A DNA stretch of 64,000 nt from an uncultured Prevotellaceae bacterium (GCA_900316575.1 ONDJ01000001.1:62001-126000); one strand, 5' to 3'. Shown: positions 24,287 to 33,887, counted from the stretch's first letter. Notes: generated by a model from the sequence alone, not told the origin. Translations and numbers: made by a program.

Positions 24287-25220
24287 TGCGCGTATCAGCG
24301 TTGCGACTGATCAGTTCTCCGATAAATCCAGCGAGGAAGAGCTGTGTGCCCAGCAGCATCATGGTCAGCGAGATATAAAAATAGGGCGAATTGGTTACAA
24401 GGGGCGCAGGCGTTCCGCTCCAGAGGTGAACAAGTTTCACTCCGCCCACAACCAAAACGGCTATGAAACCTATCAGGAACATCAGGCTGCCCAAGAAGCC
24501 AAACACGTGCATGGGTTTCTTGCCAAACGTGCCGAGGAACCAAAGGGTGAGCAAGTCGAGGTAGCCGTTGACAAAACGATTGAGGCCAAACTTGGTCTTG
24601 CCATACTTGCGGGCTTGATGGTGAACGACCTTTTCTCCGATCTTGTCGAAGCCCGCGTTTTTGGCCATATAGGGGATGAAGCGGTGCATCTCGCCAAAAA
24701 CTTCAATGTTTTTCACCACGTCCTGGCGGTAGGCCTTGAGTCCGCAGTTGAAGTCGTGCAGATTGTGAATACCGCTGACTTTGCGGGCTGTTGCGTTGAA
24801 GAGCTTGGTGGGCAGGGTTTTTGAAAGCGGGTCGTAGCGTTTCTGTTTGTAGCCGCTCACGAGGTCGTAGCCCTCCTCAGTGATCATGCGATAGAGCTCG
24901 GGGATTTCATCAGGACTATCCTGCAAGTCGGCATCCATGGTGATGACCACATTGCCCTTTGCGGCTTTGAAACCGCAATAGAGCGCGGGCGACTTGCCAT
25001 AGTTGCGGCGGAACTTGATGCCATGCACGTTGGTGTCTTCCTTGGAGAGGTCTTCGATGACCTGCCACGAAGTGTCGGTGCTGCCATCGTTGACAAAAAG
25101 AATTTCATACGTAAAACCGTTTGCGTGCATCACACGCTCAATCCACGCGTGAAGCTCAGGCAAACTTTCGGCTTCGTTGTAGAGAGGAACGACAACGGAG
25201 ATATCAAGACTGTTTTCCAT
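24258..25220 (-). CDS. family 2 glycosyltransferase, polyprenyl-phosphate type (DPM1/GtrB/ArnC-like)
   Basis: The protein has 320 residues. The GT-A domain is complete: VVVPLYNEAESLPELHAWI (about 9-27), FVNDGSTDTSW, GNVVITMDADLQDSPDEIPEL with the DxD-like DAD, and the polyprenyl-phosphate-sugar synthase region RKYGKTKFGL. Two membrane helices follow near the C-terminus (about 233-255 and 270-292). It should move a sugar from a nucleotide donor to undecaprenyl phosphate at the inner membrane. The start MENSLDIS is preceded within 20 bp by an unusual TACAATATATATAATAT stretch. Confidence 0.88.
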   Translation of the reverse strand: MENSLDISVVVPLYNEAESLPELHAWIERVMHANGFTYEILFVNDGSTDTSWQVIEDLSKEDTNVHGIKFRRNYGKSPALYCGFKAAKGNVVITMDADLQDSPDEIPELYRMITEEGYDLVSGYKQKRYDPLSKTLPTKLFNATARKVSGIHNLHDFNCGLKAYRQDVVKNIEVFGEMHRFIPYMAKNAGFDKIGEKVVHHQARKYGKTKFGLNRFVNGYLDLLTLWFLGTFGKKPMHVFGFLGSLMFLIGFIAVLVVGGVKLVHLWSGTPAPLVTNSPYFYISLTMMLLGTQLFLAGFIGELISRNADTRNEYQIEKTI

Positions 25221-25270
25221 GCTTACAATATATATAATATGGTATAGACTATTTGTGGAGATAAAGAAAA

Positions 25271-25852
25271 TTAGCAAGGCCGCTGTGGAGACTTGCGGCA
25301 GAAGGCTGCAACGACGAGCGAGAGCACTGGTGCAGCGAAGAGGTTCATATAAATGAGCGACGCTGCATAGTTGGCTGGCGGCACCTCGCGAAGCTCGCCG
25401 ACGATTTGTACCATCGTTTTGCCACCCGATGCCAATTCAAACTGCTTGTCCATGCCGCTGGCTTTCATCTGGGCTACGACATCGGGACGAGTGAGCAAAG
25501 CTTCGTAGGCATCAAAGGTGCTACCATGGTCGAACCACGTCATATAAACAGCGACCGCCACTGCTACGATTATGCCTGCATAAAAGCCCATCAACAATGC
25601 ATGAATATATGCGCGGGCAAAGCTGAAACCAAGTTCGGGCACCATCACTTCGTCGCGAAAACGACGCGTAAGCCTTATGGCAACGATGGGCGAAGCGAGC
25701 ACAACCAAATAGGCCAACATACCCGTCCATTCATAGCTGAACGATAGGCGCATCAAGGCTACGCTGAACACACCCACAAGACCGAAATACAGTCCGTGGA
25801 GCATGGCAAAGGAATTGGCTTGAGCAAAAAGAGTGTTACGGGGAGTAGCCAT
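25271..25852 (-). CDS. DUF4199 family membrane protein
   Basis: This 193-residue protein has four hydrophobic segments (about 15-35, 40-60, 80-105 and 165-185) separated by a polar loop (FDHGSTFDAYEALLTRPDVV). The layout and YPELGFSFARAY-like segment fit Bacteroidetes DUF4199, of unknown function and often near polyprenyl-phosphate glycosyltransferases. I chose the Met of MATPRNTLF. It lies between purC and the GT2 gene in the leftward cluster, with gaps of 23 and 50 bp. Confidence 0.75.
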   Translation of the reverse strand: MATPRNTLFAQANSFAMLHGLYFGLVGVFSVALMRLSFSYEWTGMLAYLVVLASPIVAIRLTRRFRDEVMVPELGFSFARAYIHALLMGFYAGIIVAVAVAVYMTWFDHGSTFDAYEALLTRPDVVAQMKASGMDKQFELASGGKTMVQIVGELREVPPANYAASLIYMNLFAAPVLSLVVAAFCRKSPQRPC

Positions 25853-25875
25853 ACTTAATTGAAGGTTACTAATTC

Positions 25876-26823
25876 TTAGCGCGAAGCGAGCCACTGGCGA
25901 ATGCTGGCATCGATGCGCTGTTCGTTTATGTCGGTTGCTGGAACAAAGGTTTCGCCGGTGAGTTGTTCGTAAAGTTCAACGTAGCGCGCCGTGATGCCCG
26001 CCACGACTTCAGTTGTCATTTCGGGAACTTGCTGACCAGCCTGACCGGAGAAGCCTTCGCTCATCAGCCACTCGCGAACAAACTCCTTAGAGAGCTGACG
26101 CTGAGGTTCGCCCGCCTCAAAACGCTCTTGGTAACCATCAAGGTAGAAATAGCGACTGCTGTCGGGCGTGTGGATTTCGTCCATCAAGCATACTGTTCCG
26201 TCAGAGAGCTTGCCAAACTCGTACTTGGTGTCAACCAGTATCAAACCACGCTGAGCGGCTATCTCGGTGCCGCGTGCAAAGAGTTTGAGCGCATAGTCTT
26301 CCATCGTGGCATATTCTTCAGGGGTGGCCAAGCCTTGGCGCAGGATTTCTTCTTTTGAGATATTCTCATCGTGCAAGCCAAGTTCGGCTTTCGTTGTAGG
26401 CGTTACGATGGGCTGAGGGAAGCGCTCGTTTTCGTGCATCCCATCGGGCAGCTGAACACCACAAAGTTCGCGTTCGCCTGCCTTGTATGCCCGCCATGCA
26501 CTACCACAAAGATAACCGCGTACAATCATCTCAACGGGAAAACCCTCGCAGCGCACACCAGCAGTCACCATGGGATCGGGAACGGCACGCTTCCAATTGG
26601 GGCAAATGTCGGCAGTAGCATCAAGGAAGCGGGCTGCAATCTGATTGAGCACCTGACCCTTGCAGGGAATACCCTCGGGCAACACCACGTCAAAGGCACT
26701 GATACGGTCGGTTGCGACCATCACGAGCGTGTCCTCGCCAATGGAATAAACGTCGCGAACTTTACCGTGGTAAACGGCAGTCTGTCCAGGAAGCAATAAG
26801 TTAGTTTGAGTTAAGGCTTTCAT
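25876..26823 (-). CDS. purC: phosphoribosylaminoimidazole-succinocarboxamide synthase
   Basis: This 315-residue enzyme joins aspartate to CAIR with ATP in purine synthesis. Motifs include [26 protein letters not shown] (about 20-45), [19 protein letters not shown], the ATP/Mg site [11 protein letters not shown], and [12 protein letters not shown]. It is the longer Bacteroidetes/yeast-like form rather than the 240-residue E. coli form. The start [10 protein letters not shown] overlaps the phoH 3' end by 23 bp; longer frames upstream read into phoH and are not used. Confidence 0.95.
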   Translation of the reverse strand: MKALTQTNLLLPGQTAVYHGKVRDVYSIGEDTLVMVATDRISAFDVVLPEGIPCKGQVLNQIAARFLDATADICPNWKRAVPDPMVTAGVRCEGFPVEMIVRGYLCGSAWRAYKAGERELCGVQLPDGMHENERFPQPIVTPTTKAELGLHDENISKEEILRQGLATPEEYATMEDYALKLFARGTEIAAQRGLILVDTKYEFGKLSDGTVCLMDEIHTPDSSRYFYLDGYQERFEAGEPQRQLSKEFVREWLMSEGFSGQAGQQVPEMTTEVVAGITARYVELYEQLTGETFVPATDINEQRIDASIRQWLASR

Positions 26824-27790
26824 CGTTGTATGGTTTTTTGTTTGTTTCATGTTGCTGAGCCACGTTAGCAGCTTCGTAGGCATTGACAATGCGTGTAACC
26901 AAGCGATGGCGCACAATGTCGCTACGATCTAAGTCAATAAAAGCGATTTCATCAATACCCGCCAACACACTCCGAGCGTCAACCAAACCACTGCGCTGCA
27001 CAGCGGGAAGATCTATCTGCGTCACATCGCCCGTGACAATCATCTTCGTACCATGCCCGAGGCGGGTGAGAAACATACGCAACTGAGCCCGCGTGGTATT
27101 CTGCGCCTCGTCGAGTATCACCACTGCATCATTCAACGTGCGACCTCGCATAAAAGCAAGCGGTGCTATCTGAATGACACCCGTTTCTATGTAGTCTTGG
27201 AGTTTGGCCATGGGCAACATTTCGCCCAAAGCATCATAGAGTGGTTGTAAATAAGGGTCAACCTTGTCCTTCATGTCGCCAGGCAAAAAGCCTAACTTCT
27301 CCCCTGCTTCCACAGCAGGGCGGCTTAAGATAATACGCTTTACCTCCTTTTGCTTCAGCGCACGCACCGCTAAGGCTATGGCAACATACGTTTTGCCCGT
27401 ACCTGCAGGACCTATAGCAAAAACGAGGTCGTGGCCCTCGAAAGCCTCAACGATACGTTGCTGACCAGAGGTTTTAGGAGCGATAGGCTTACCACTGGTG
27501 CTATAAACAATGGCGGTTCTATTCTCCTCGCGAGGCTGCAAGCCACGCACGGTAGCAAGGATATCTTCCTCACTTAAAGAATTATAACGAATGCAATGCG
27601 CCTTGAGCCGTTCAAAAAGCGTTTCAAACTGAGCAACATCAGTTTCATCACCCAAGACCTTGATGACATCGCCACGAGCCACAAGCCTCACTTTGGGTTG
27701 CAGCGAACGAAGCATACGCAAGTTGGCATTGCCCACCCCATAAAAGAGCATAGGATCAGCCTCGTCAAGCAAAAAGTGGCGTTCTATCAT
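26801..27790 (-). CDS. phoH: PhoH-family ATPase
   Basis: This 329-residue cytoplasmic P-loop protein is related to superfamily-1 helicases and linked to RNA metabolism (PhoL/YbeZ type). It has Walker A GPAGTGKT (about 127-134), [25 protein letters not shown] (about 158-182), Walker [15 protein letters not shown], and the sensor [15 protein letters not shown]. An N-terminal KH-like segment (residues 20-75) is usual. It heads the leftward cluster ending in pepT; the next gene purC overlaps it. No YbeY gene is visible nearby. Confidence 0.92.
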   Translation of the reverse strand: MIERHFLLDEADPMLFYGVGNANLRMLRSLQPKVRLVARGDVIKVLGDETDVAQFETLFERLKAHCIRYNSLSEEDILATVRGLQPREENRTAIVYSTSGKPIAPKTSGQQRIVEAFEGHDLVFAIGPAGTGKTYVAIALAVRALKQKEVKRIILSRPAVEAGEKLGFLPGDMKDKVDPYLQPLYDALGEMLPMAKLQDYIETGVIQIAPLAFMRGRTLNDAVVILDEAQNTTRAQLRMFLTRLGHGTKMIVTGDVTQIDLPAVQRSGLVDARSVLAGIDEIAFIDLDRSDIVRHRLVTRIVNAYEAANVAQQHETNKKPYNDESLNSN

Positions 27791-27946
27791 CGGCGACGGA
27801 AGTAGATTCTTTCTATTTTTCGAAGCAAAAGTAACTAAAAACCATAAGAACGTCTATAAAACGCCTTTTATTTGTGGTTCTTTTATATAGTATTATGCTT
27901 TTAATGCTCTAACTTTGCACTCAATAAATATCTAAACAAGACCAAC

Positions 27947-28369
27947 ATGACTATTGGAAGAATCAAAGAATTGTTTGAAGGGAAAGAGCATACGCTTTGT
28001 CCACTAACAGAAAAGTTAGTAAAAGCTGGTTATCAACAAAAAAGTGGCGGATATATAGATCGTGCCAAATCTGAAGGTTTAAAGGTTCGTTATCAAGAAA
28101 ACAAACCTTCTCAGTATTGGCATTTAATGTCATATTGCAACAGTCGCGATTTAAAGAAATGTTTTCCTAAAAGTATCGTTTGCGGCGAGCTCATTCTTTG
28201 GATGGCAGAAGTTTCAGAAGCTGTCTCAAAGCAGGAACTGGAAGATTTAGTAAATATCATCATAAATAGCATAGAACCAACAACAGAACTAAAGCGGCCT
28301 ACATTTGACAGAAAAAAATGGAATCAAGAAATTCATAATTTATGCTTTGAAAAGATAATAACGCTCTAA
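27947..28369 (+). CDS. orphan protein, AT-rich gene
   Basis: This is a 140-residue protein without signal or membrane segment that I do not recognise. It contains a KAGYQQKSGGYIDRAKSEGL segment that could be a small winged-helix or HTH-like fold, and two regularly placed Cys (about residues 68 and 79). Codon use and base composition are clearly more AT-rich than its neighbours, suggesting acquisition. TAACTTTG at 27910-27917 is a fair -7 box 30 bp upstream of the ATG. It stands alone between divergent phoH and pyrF. Confidence 0.6.
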   Translation: MTIGRIKELFEGKEHTLCPLTEKLVKAGYQQKSGGYIDRAKSEGLKVRYQENKPSQYWHLMSYCNSRDLKKCFPKSIVCGELILWMAEVSEAVSKQELEDLVNIIINSIEPTTELKRPTFDRKKWNQEIHNLCFEKIITL

Positions 28370-28471
28370 AAACAGACTTACAAGCAAAAACTCTATATCA
28401 AATAGTTTTCATCAAAAAGGCGAATTAGTTCATAAAACGGCCTTACAGACGAATAGAAACATGGAAACGTC

Positions 28472-28500
28472 TTGAAATGTTTGTTTTTATCGTACTTTTG
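28472..28500 (+). promoter_or_regulatory. promoter of pyrF-miaA
   Basis: TTG at 28472-28474, 18-bp spacer, TACTTTTG at 28493-28500; the start codon is 31 bp further. It fits the Bacteroidetes -33/-7 consensus. Confidence 0.55.
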
Positions 28501-28531
28501 CGGCATATAACCAACAAATCTGCAACGCTTT

Positions 28532-29359
28532 ATGAACTACCAACAACTCGTTTCTTTCATTCGGAGGCAACGTAGTTTCCTCTGCGTTGGTCTTGACACC
28601 GACCTGCGCAAAGTGCCTGCCCACCTCTTGAATGAGGAAAGCCCTATCTTCACTTTCAACCGTGCTATCATTGATGCTACTGCTCCCTATTGTGTGGCCT
28701 ACAAACCCAACTTAGCATTTTATGAAACCTACGGCGTAAAGGGTTGGCAAGCTTTTGAGGATACTGTGCGCTACATTCGCCAACATTATCCAAGCCACTT
28801 CATCATTGCCGATGCCAAACGTGGTGACATCGGCAACACCAGTGCAATGTATGCCCGAGCTTTCTTTGAAGACCTTGACGTTGATGCACTCACGATTGCT
28901 CCCTATATGGGCTGCGACAGCGTAGAACCTTTCTTAGGCTACGAGGGGAAGTGGGTTGTGCTTCTTGCACTAACAAGTAATAAGGGCTCTGCCGACTTCC
29001 AGCTTACAGAGGGTACGGATGGCATGAAGCTCTTTGAACGTGTGCTCAAAACCTCTCAATCATGGGCCGACGCTTCGCAGATGATGTACGTAGTAGGTGC
29101 TACACAGGGCGCGAAGTTTGCTGACGTGCGCCGCTTGGTTCCTTATCACTTTCTGCTTGTTCCTGGCGTTGGTGCACAGGGTGGCTCGCTACAAGAAGTT
29201 TGCCAGTATGGTATGACGGATGATTGCGGACTTTTGGTTAATTCTTCGCGCGGAATTATCTATGCCGACAACACGCCGTGCTTTGCCGAAGCCGCTGCTG
29301 CCGCTGCTCATGCGCTGCAAGAGGAAATGGCTGTAGAATTGGAAAAAAAAGGTTTATAA
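28532..29359 (+). CDS. pyrF: orotidine 5'-phosphate decarboxylase
   Basis: This 275-residue enzyme makes UMP from OMP in pyrimidine synthesis. It is the longer type-2 (mycobacterial-like) form: [14 protein letters not shown] at the start (about 16-29), YKPNLAFYE, the catalytic [15 protein letters not shown] (about 91-105, Lys-Asp pair), [15 protein letters not shown], and the phosphate-binding [10 protein letters not shown] near the end. The ATG follows a good promoter. miaA begins 12 bp downstream. Confidence 0.95.
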   Translation: MNYQQLVSFIRRQRSFLCVGLDTDLRKVPAHLLNEESPIFTFNRAIIDATAPYCVAYKPNLAFYETYGVKGWQAFEDTVRYIRQHYPSHFIIADAKRGDIGNTSAMYARAFFEDLDVDALTIAPYMGCDSVEPFLGYEGKWVVLLALTSNKGSADFQLTEGTDGMKLFERVLKTSQSWADASQMMYVVGATQGAKFADVRRLVPYHFLLVPGVGAQGGSLQEVCQYGMTDDCGLLVNSSRGIIYADNTPCFAEAAAAAAHALQEEMAVELEKKGL

Positions 29360-29371
29360 ACTGACAGTAGC

Positions 29372-30283
29372 ATGTCTATGCTCCTTACCATTCTTGGCCC
29401 AACTGCTTGCGGAAAGACACGGTTAGCGTGCGATGTGGCACGTGCTGTTGACGGTGAAATCATCAGCGGCGATAGTCGGCAGGTATATCGCGGTATGGAT
29501 ATCGGAACAGGGAAAGACTTAGCCGACTATGGAACGGGAGCATCGGCGGTTCCCTATCATCTCATAGACATTCATCCTGCGGGCTACCACTATACTGTTT
29601 TTGAGTTTCAGCACGATTTCCTACGGGTTTACGAAGACATTACTTCCCGACAACGCCAACCTATCCTTTGCGGCGGTAGCGGATTGTATATTGAGAGCGT
29701 TGTTCGCGCCTATCGCCTCTCACCGGTGCCGCAAAATCCTGAACTTCGCCAAAAACTCATAGGAAAGAGCTTAGAAGAACTTACTGAAATTCTTGCTTCT
29801 TACAAAACACTTCACAACACCACAGACGTTGACCTTCCCGCACGTGCCATCCGTGCCATAGAGATTGCTGATTACAACGCGCGCCATCCCCTACCCGACC
29901 GGCCATTTCCTGTAATTCCTAACATCGTCGTAGGTATAGACGTTCCGCGCGAAATACGCCGTGAGCGCATCTCAAAACGATTGGATGCGCGCCTCAGAGA
30001 AGGCTTGATTGAAGAGATACAAGCCTTGTTACAAAGCGGTCTCACCGAAGAACAACTTACATATTATGGTTTGGAATACAAGTTTGTAACCGAACACGTT
30101 TGCGGACACACTACTTACAACGAAATGCTCAATCGCTTGGAAATAGCCATTCATCAGTTTGCCAAACGACAGATGACGTATTTCCGTGGTATGGAACGGC
30201 GCGGTGTCAACATTCATTGGATTGACGGCACACTCGCACCCAAAGAACAAACGGAACAAGTATTGGTGCTGTTGCATCATTAG
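29372..30283 (+). CDS. miaA: tRNA dimethylallyltransferase
   Basis: This 303-residue enzyme adds a dimethylallyl group to A37 of tRNAs that read UNN codons. P-loop LGPTACGKTRLA (about 8-19), SGDSRQVYRGMDIGTGK (33-49) with the catalytic Asp, GGSGLYIESVV, and KRQMTYFRG (about 263-271) for tRNA binding are all present. It is co-directional with pyrF with a 12-bp gap. Confidence 0.95.
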   Translation: MSMLLTILGPTACGKTRLACDVARAVDGEIISGDSRQVYRGMDIGTGKDLADYGTGASAVPYHLIDIHPAGYHYTVFEFQHDFLRVYEDITSRQRQPILCGGSGLYIESVVRAYRLSPVPQNPELRQKLIGKSLEELTEILASYKTLHNTTDVDLPARAIRAIEIADYNARHPLPDRPFPVIPNIVVGIDVPREIRRERISKRLDARLREGLIEEIQALLQSGLTEEQLTYYGLEYKFVTEHVCGHTTYNEMLNRLEIAIHQFAKRQMTYFRGMERRGVNIHWIDGTLAPKEQTEQVLVLLHH

Positions 30284-30383
30284 GACTTCGGGCGGGTTTC
30301 TTTTGTAAAAAAAGAGCCACAAAACATCTATGGTCGTACAAAACAGCGTATTTTTGCCCCATAAATCAATTATTCGCAAGACT

Positions 30384-30629
30384 ATGACTGCACTACAAAT
30401 GAATGCTGAACTCTTTCGTTCACTCGGTGTGATTGCTGAAGACGAAGGGCTCATGGCCAAAGCCGTTAAGTATCTCAAGCGTCTGGCTGCCAAGAAAGAA
30501 GACTCGACCCTGCTTACACGCGAAGAATTCTTTGCCAACATCGAAAAGGCAGAACAGGAGTTGGCCGAGGGAAAGGGGATAACGTTTACTAATCTTGACG
30601 AGATGAATGCTTGGCTTGAAGCAATCTAA
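30384..30629 (+). CDS. antitoxin of a YoeB/RelE-type toxin-antitoxin pair
   Basis: An 81-residue acidic, mostly helical protein (MTALQMNAELFRSLGVIAED, then LAAKKEDSTLLTREEFFANI) without a recognisable DNA-binding fold beyond a helical N-terminus. Identity as antitoxin rests on its place: its stop codon overlaps the toxin start by one base, and Bacteroidetes RelE/YoeB-type toxins have such partners. The Met at 30384 lies about 28 bp after a TATTTTTG box (30349-30356). A start 18 codons earlier is less likely. Confidence 0.7.
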   Translation: MTALQMNAELFRSLGVIAEDEGLMAKAVKYLKRLAAKKEDSTLLTREEFFANIEKAEQELAEGKGITFTNLDEMNAWLEAI

Positions 30630-30910
30630 TGGCAATCATGTACAGAATTACCTATACTCCTGAAGCTGAAAAAGGCCTTGCTAAGCTTAAACGTTCAGAA
30701 CCTTCAAGTTTCAAGAAAGCCGTTCGACTGCTCAACGAAATAGCCCTCCACCCGCGCACAGGCAGCGGACACCCCGAACCATTGCGTGGTGCTCCAGTTG
30801 ACCGTTGGTCACGGTGTATCACACAAAAGCACCGCCTCGTTTATCGCATTTTTGAGACCGAGGTACACGTAGAGATACTCACCACATACGGACACTACGA
30901 CGATAAGTGA
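30629..30910 (+). CDS. Txe/YoeB-family mRNA interferase toxin
   Basis: The 93 residues match YoeB-type endoribonuclease toxins: YRITYTPEAEKGLAKLKRSE at the start, a middle HPRTGSGHPEPLRG, then WSRCITQKHRLVYRIFE (about 57-73) with the conserved Arg/His, and a C-terminal TTYGHYDDK like the YGHY of family members. Such toxins cut mRNA at the ribosome when the antitoxin is lost. The ATG overlaps the antitoxin TAA by one base; MYRITY three codons later is an alternative start. Confidence 0.88.
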   Translation: MAIMYRITYTPEAEKGLAKLKRSEPSSFKKAVRLLNEIALHPRTGSGHPEPLRGAPVDRWSRCITQKHRLVYRIFETEVHVEILTTYGHYDDK

Positions 30911-30981
30911 CACCATCTTGATAAACGCCACCCACACCATACAAGTCCCCTCCCCACTTCTATAATCATTCTACCCTGACT

Positions 30982-31923
30982 ATGCAAAACAAATGGGGCG
31001 TTATCTATTGCCCAAAGACTGCTTCGCGACGCGCGGCTTGCCGATGGAAGAGAATTCTTCGCACGCTGCGCAATGAAGGCATTGCCTTTGACCACGCTGT
31101 GAGCGACAGCCGTGGTGCAGTGGAGCGTCTCGCAGCCATGATGACCAAAGCGGGCTATACCACAATCGTCGTAGTGGGTGGAGACTCTGCTCTCAACGAA
31201 GCCCTCAACGGCATTCTCAGTGTGAGTGGCACAAGCGAAAACGCGCCTGATAGGGCCAGAATTAAGCGTCCGCTCCTGGGCATTATTCCCAATGGATACG
31301 GCAATGACTTTGCTCGCTATTGGGGCTTTGAAGAGGGCCGCTACCGCGAAGCCATCCGAAAATTGATACTCCACCAGCGGCGCCGAGTTGATGTAGGGCG
31401 TGCTCGGATCACCACTGAAGCGGGTGAAGAAACACGCTACTTCCTTAATTGTGCCAACGTGGGACTTGCTGCCACACTCATCCAACTGCGCAAGAAGACA
31501 CGTACCTTCTTCGGTATGACCACGCCCGCCTATATCGCCTCAGCCTTAGCACTACTGTTTAAGCGGATGCGCTACCACATGTCGTTCAGCGTCAACAGCG
31601 AAAACATCAGCCACGACGAGATGACCGTTTGCATCGGGTCGGCAACTGGCTACGGACAAACGCCGAGTGCTGTGCCCTACAATGGCGCGCTTGACGTCAC
31701 AGCCGTTAGTCATCCGCAACTGCTCAGTCTCTTCAATGGGCTTTGGTTGCTTTTTACCAATCGGTTTCTTACTCACGAAAGCGTCAAAGTGTGGCGCACA
31801 CGACACATTGCTTTCACCGATACAGGCAAAGCTACAATCAGTCTTGACGGAAAGATTGTACACGGCCACGTTAGTCAACTTGACATAGACATTTTGCCCG
31901 AAGAACTCGACTTCCTTATATAG
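30982..31923 (+). CDS. diacylglycerol/lipid kinase family protein
   Basis: This 313-residue protein has the DAGK catalytic domain: VVVGGDSALNEALNGIL (about 72-88), a variant of GGDGTxNEVxNGL with Asp-Ser in place of Asp-Gly, and LGIIPNGYGNDFARYWGF (about 102-119), a variant of PxGTGNDFAR with Tyr in place of Thr. The C-terminal half (about 140-310) is the beta-rich YegS/DgkB-like domain ending SLDGKIVHG. It probably phosphorylates a lipid at the inner membrane. The changes in both motifs leave activity and substrate uncertain. Confidence 0.82.
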   Translation: MQNKWGVIYCPKTASRRAACRWKRILRTLRNEGIAFDHAVSDSRGAVERLAAMMTKAGYTTIVVVGGDSALNEALNGILSVSGTSENAPDRARIKRPLLGIIPNGYGNDFARYWGFEEGRYREAIRKLILHQRRRVDVGRARITTEAGEETRYFLNCANVGLAATLIQLRKKTRTFFGMTTPAYIASALALLFKRMRYHMSFSVNSENISHDEMTVCIGSATGYGQTPSAVPYNGALDVTAVSHPQLLSLFNGLWLLFTNRFLTHESVKVWRTRHIAFTDTGKATISLDGKIVHGHVSQLDIDILPEELDFLI

Positions 31924-31950
31924 TTTCCGCTTTAAGCCGAAGTCAAGAAA

Positions 31951-31986
31951 AGAAGCCTGCGCAGCAAAGAGGTTGCACAGGCTTCT
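31951..31986. terminator. terminator downstream of the lipid kinase gene
   Basis: AGAAGCCTGCGCA at 31951-31963 pairs with TGCACAGGCTTCT at 31974-31986 (one G-T pair) and is followed by CGTTGTTTCTT. Confidence 0.65.
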
Positions 31987-32048
31987 CGTTGTTTCTTAGG
32001 TTAGACGAGCTAATGAGCAAATGTCTCAGCAGTTGGAGTGACTGCTAT

Positions 32049-33623
32049 TTACTGCATCTCACGCTCGTCGTGCATGAATATCTCCTGACCATCTTCGTCG
32101 TAGAAACGATACTCAAGGTAGGAAAGGCTTTGGTTGGGCATGATTTTCCATCCCCATCCATAGCGGGCGCGCCATTTATGAGCAAGGCTAATAAAACCCT
32201 GGTTCACATAAGCGGCTACAAACGGATGAACGTGTAGTCGGAACTTCTTGATACCGTGCTTACGAGTAAGCACGCTGATTTTTTCTTCAAGCACATCGGT
32301 GAAAAGAAGGCTTGACTTGATTTTTCCTGTGCCCTGACAGGTGGGACACTGCTCTTCAACGCTGACTTCTTGCGGTGGACGCACACGCTGCCGCGTGATT
32401 TGCATCAATCCAAATTTTGAGAGCGGCAGGATGTTGTGACGTGCGCGGTCGTTTTGCATATTTTGCGACATGCGCTCGTAGAGCATCTGACGATGCTCGG
32501 GCTCTGTCATATCGATGAAATCTACGATGATAATGCCGCCCATGTCGCGCAGACGCAGCTGATGAGCTATTTCGTCGGCTGCTCCTAGGTTTACTTCCAA
32601 CGCATTGGCTTCTTGTCCGCCATCGGTTTCGCCCATGTTGCGATTGCCGCTGTTGACATCGATGACGTGCATCGCCTCGGTGTGTTCTATGACGAGATAT
32701 GCTCCGTGCTTGTAAGTTACGTTTCGCCCAAAAGCCGATTTGATTTGTCGCGTCACATTGAAGTTGTCAAAGATAGGCACGCTGCCTTTATAATGTTTGA
32801 CAATCTCTGTGCTCTCGGGTGAAATTACTGCCACATAGTCGCGTATCTCTCGGTAGATAGCTTCGTCGTTGATGTAGATGCTTGAGAACGAGGGGTTGAA
32901 AAGGTCGCGCAAGAGGGCTACTGCACGTGTTGTTTCTTCATAGATGAGCTTCGGACGCTCGGGCGACTGTGTCAATCGGTCTACGGCTTTCTGCCAACGC
33001 TGATAGAGTTCACGTAGTTCGGCATCAAGTTCAGAAGCGCCTTGCCCTTCAGCCACTGTGCGAACGATGACCCCTACCCCTTCGGGTTTCAGGCTCTGAA
33101 TGAGTTGTTTGAGCCGAGCACGCTCGCCGCGCTTCTTAATCTTGGTCGAAACATTGATTTTGTTGCTGAAAGGCATCATTACGAGGTAACGCCCTGCAAA
33201 AGAGAGTTCACAAGTGAGGCGCGGTCCCTTGGTTGAGATAGGCTCTTTGACGATTTGCACGAGCACGTCTTGCCCCACGCGCACTGCGTTCTGTATGCTG
33301 CCTTCTTTGTCGAGGTCGGGCTGCGGCGGTATGCGCGAGAGCTTCGGCGACTTGCCGCGACCTGTTTGTTCAAGAAGTTTTTGGTACGAATAAAAATGCT
33401 CTCCGAGGTCTAAATAGTGCAGGAAAGCATCGCGTTCGTACCCGACATTCACGAAACATGCGTTGAGCCCAGTCATAATTTTCTTGACTCGTGCTAGATA
33501 GATGTTGCCCACCGAGAAATGCTCGGCGCGCCCTTCCTGCTGATACTCGGCAAGCCGCTTATCTTCAAGAAGGGCTATTGACATCTGCGTAGCACTTACG
33601 TCAACAATAAGTTCGCTGGTCAT
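32049..33623 (-). CDS. rng: ribonuclease E/G family protein
   Basis: This 524-residue endoribonuclease takes part in rRNA maturation and mRNA decay. It has an S1-like segment with VGNIYLARVKKIMTGLNACFVNVGYERDAFLH (about 38-69), the 5' sensor/RNase H-like region, the catalytic metal site (VIDVNSGNR and VDFIDM), and the Zn-link Cys pair CPTCQGTG. It is the short RNase G form without an RNase E degradosome tail, apart from about 90 extra C-terminal residues. The start MTSELIVDV fits; the frame extends 22 codons upstream without support. Confidence 0.93.
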   Translation of the reverse strand: MTSELIVDVSATQMSIALLEDKRLAEYQQEGRAEHFSVGNIYLARVKKIMTGLNACFVNVGYERDAFLHYLDLGEHFYSYQKLLEQTGRGKSPKLSRIPPQPDLDKEGSIQNAVRVGQDVLVQIVKEPISTKGPRLTCELSFAGRYLVMMPFSNKINVSTKIKKRGERARLKQLIQSLKPEGVGVIVRTVAEGQGASELDAELRELYQRWQKAVDRLTQSPERPKLIYEETTRAVALLRDLFNPSFSSIYINDEAIYREIRDYVAVISPESTEIVKHYKGSVPIFDNFNVTRQIKSAFGRNVTYKHGAYLVIEHTEAMHVIDVNSGNRNMGETDGGQEANALEVNLGAADEIAHQLRLRDMGGIIIVDFIDMTEPEHRQMLYERMSQNMQNDRARHNILPLSKFGLMQITRQRVRPPQEVSVEEQCPTCQGTGKIKSSLLFTDVLEEKISVLTRKHGIKKFRLHVHPFVAAYVNQGFISLAHKWRARYGWGWKIMPNQSLSYLEYRFYDEDGQEIFMHDEREMQ

Positions 33624-33665
33624 GTTTCTGAATGGTAGTAATGAAGTGTGTTTGTGTTCTTTACG

Positions 33666-33715
33666 AAAAATTAAAAGTAAAAGTCCCACTTGTGGCCTTT
33701 TACTTTTAAATTTTT
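33666..33715 (-). terminator. AT-rich hairpin between the mS38-like gene and rng
   Basis: AAAAATTAAAAGTAAAAG at 33666-33683 pairs with CTTTTACTTTTAAATTTTT at 33697-33715 with one extra A. It lies just past the small basic gene and just before the rng start. Confidence 0.5.
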
Positions 33716-33739
33716 CTCGTAGGCCATGAAAGCACGTTT

Positions 33740-33829
33740 TTACTTGCTCTTGTGCCTGTTCTTGCGCAGTCTTTTTTTGCGCTTGTGAGTGGCCATCTTG
33801 TGCCTTTTCTTTTTCTTTCCGTTTGGCAT
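33740..33829 (-). CDS. 29-residue basic protein, AURKAIP1/COX24 (mS38)-like
   Basis: The minus strand encodes MPNGKKKKRHKMATHKRKKR then LRKNRHKSK-stop; 17 of 29 residues are Lys or Arg. The KMxTHKRKKRxRKNRxK pattern is the one shared with the C-terminal motif of AURKAIP1/COX24, the mitochondrial small-subunit protein mS38, and is found as a free micro-protein in Bacteroidetes. It is therefore likely a ribosome-bound peptide. It lies between the HU gene and rng and has an AT-rich hairpin directly downstream. Confidence 0.8.
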   Translation of the reverse strand: MPNGKKKKRHKMATHKRKKRLRKNRHKSK

Positions 33830-33887
33830 AGTTGTGGTGATTATTAGTTTTTAATACGATAAAAAATCAAACGTCGTTTCAATCAGA

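Noticed and set aside
32049-33623. RNase E with a degradosome scaffold
   Set aside because: The protein ends shortly after the Zn-link region and lacks the long disordered tail, so RNase G-type is the safer call.
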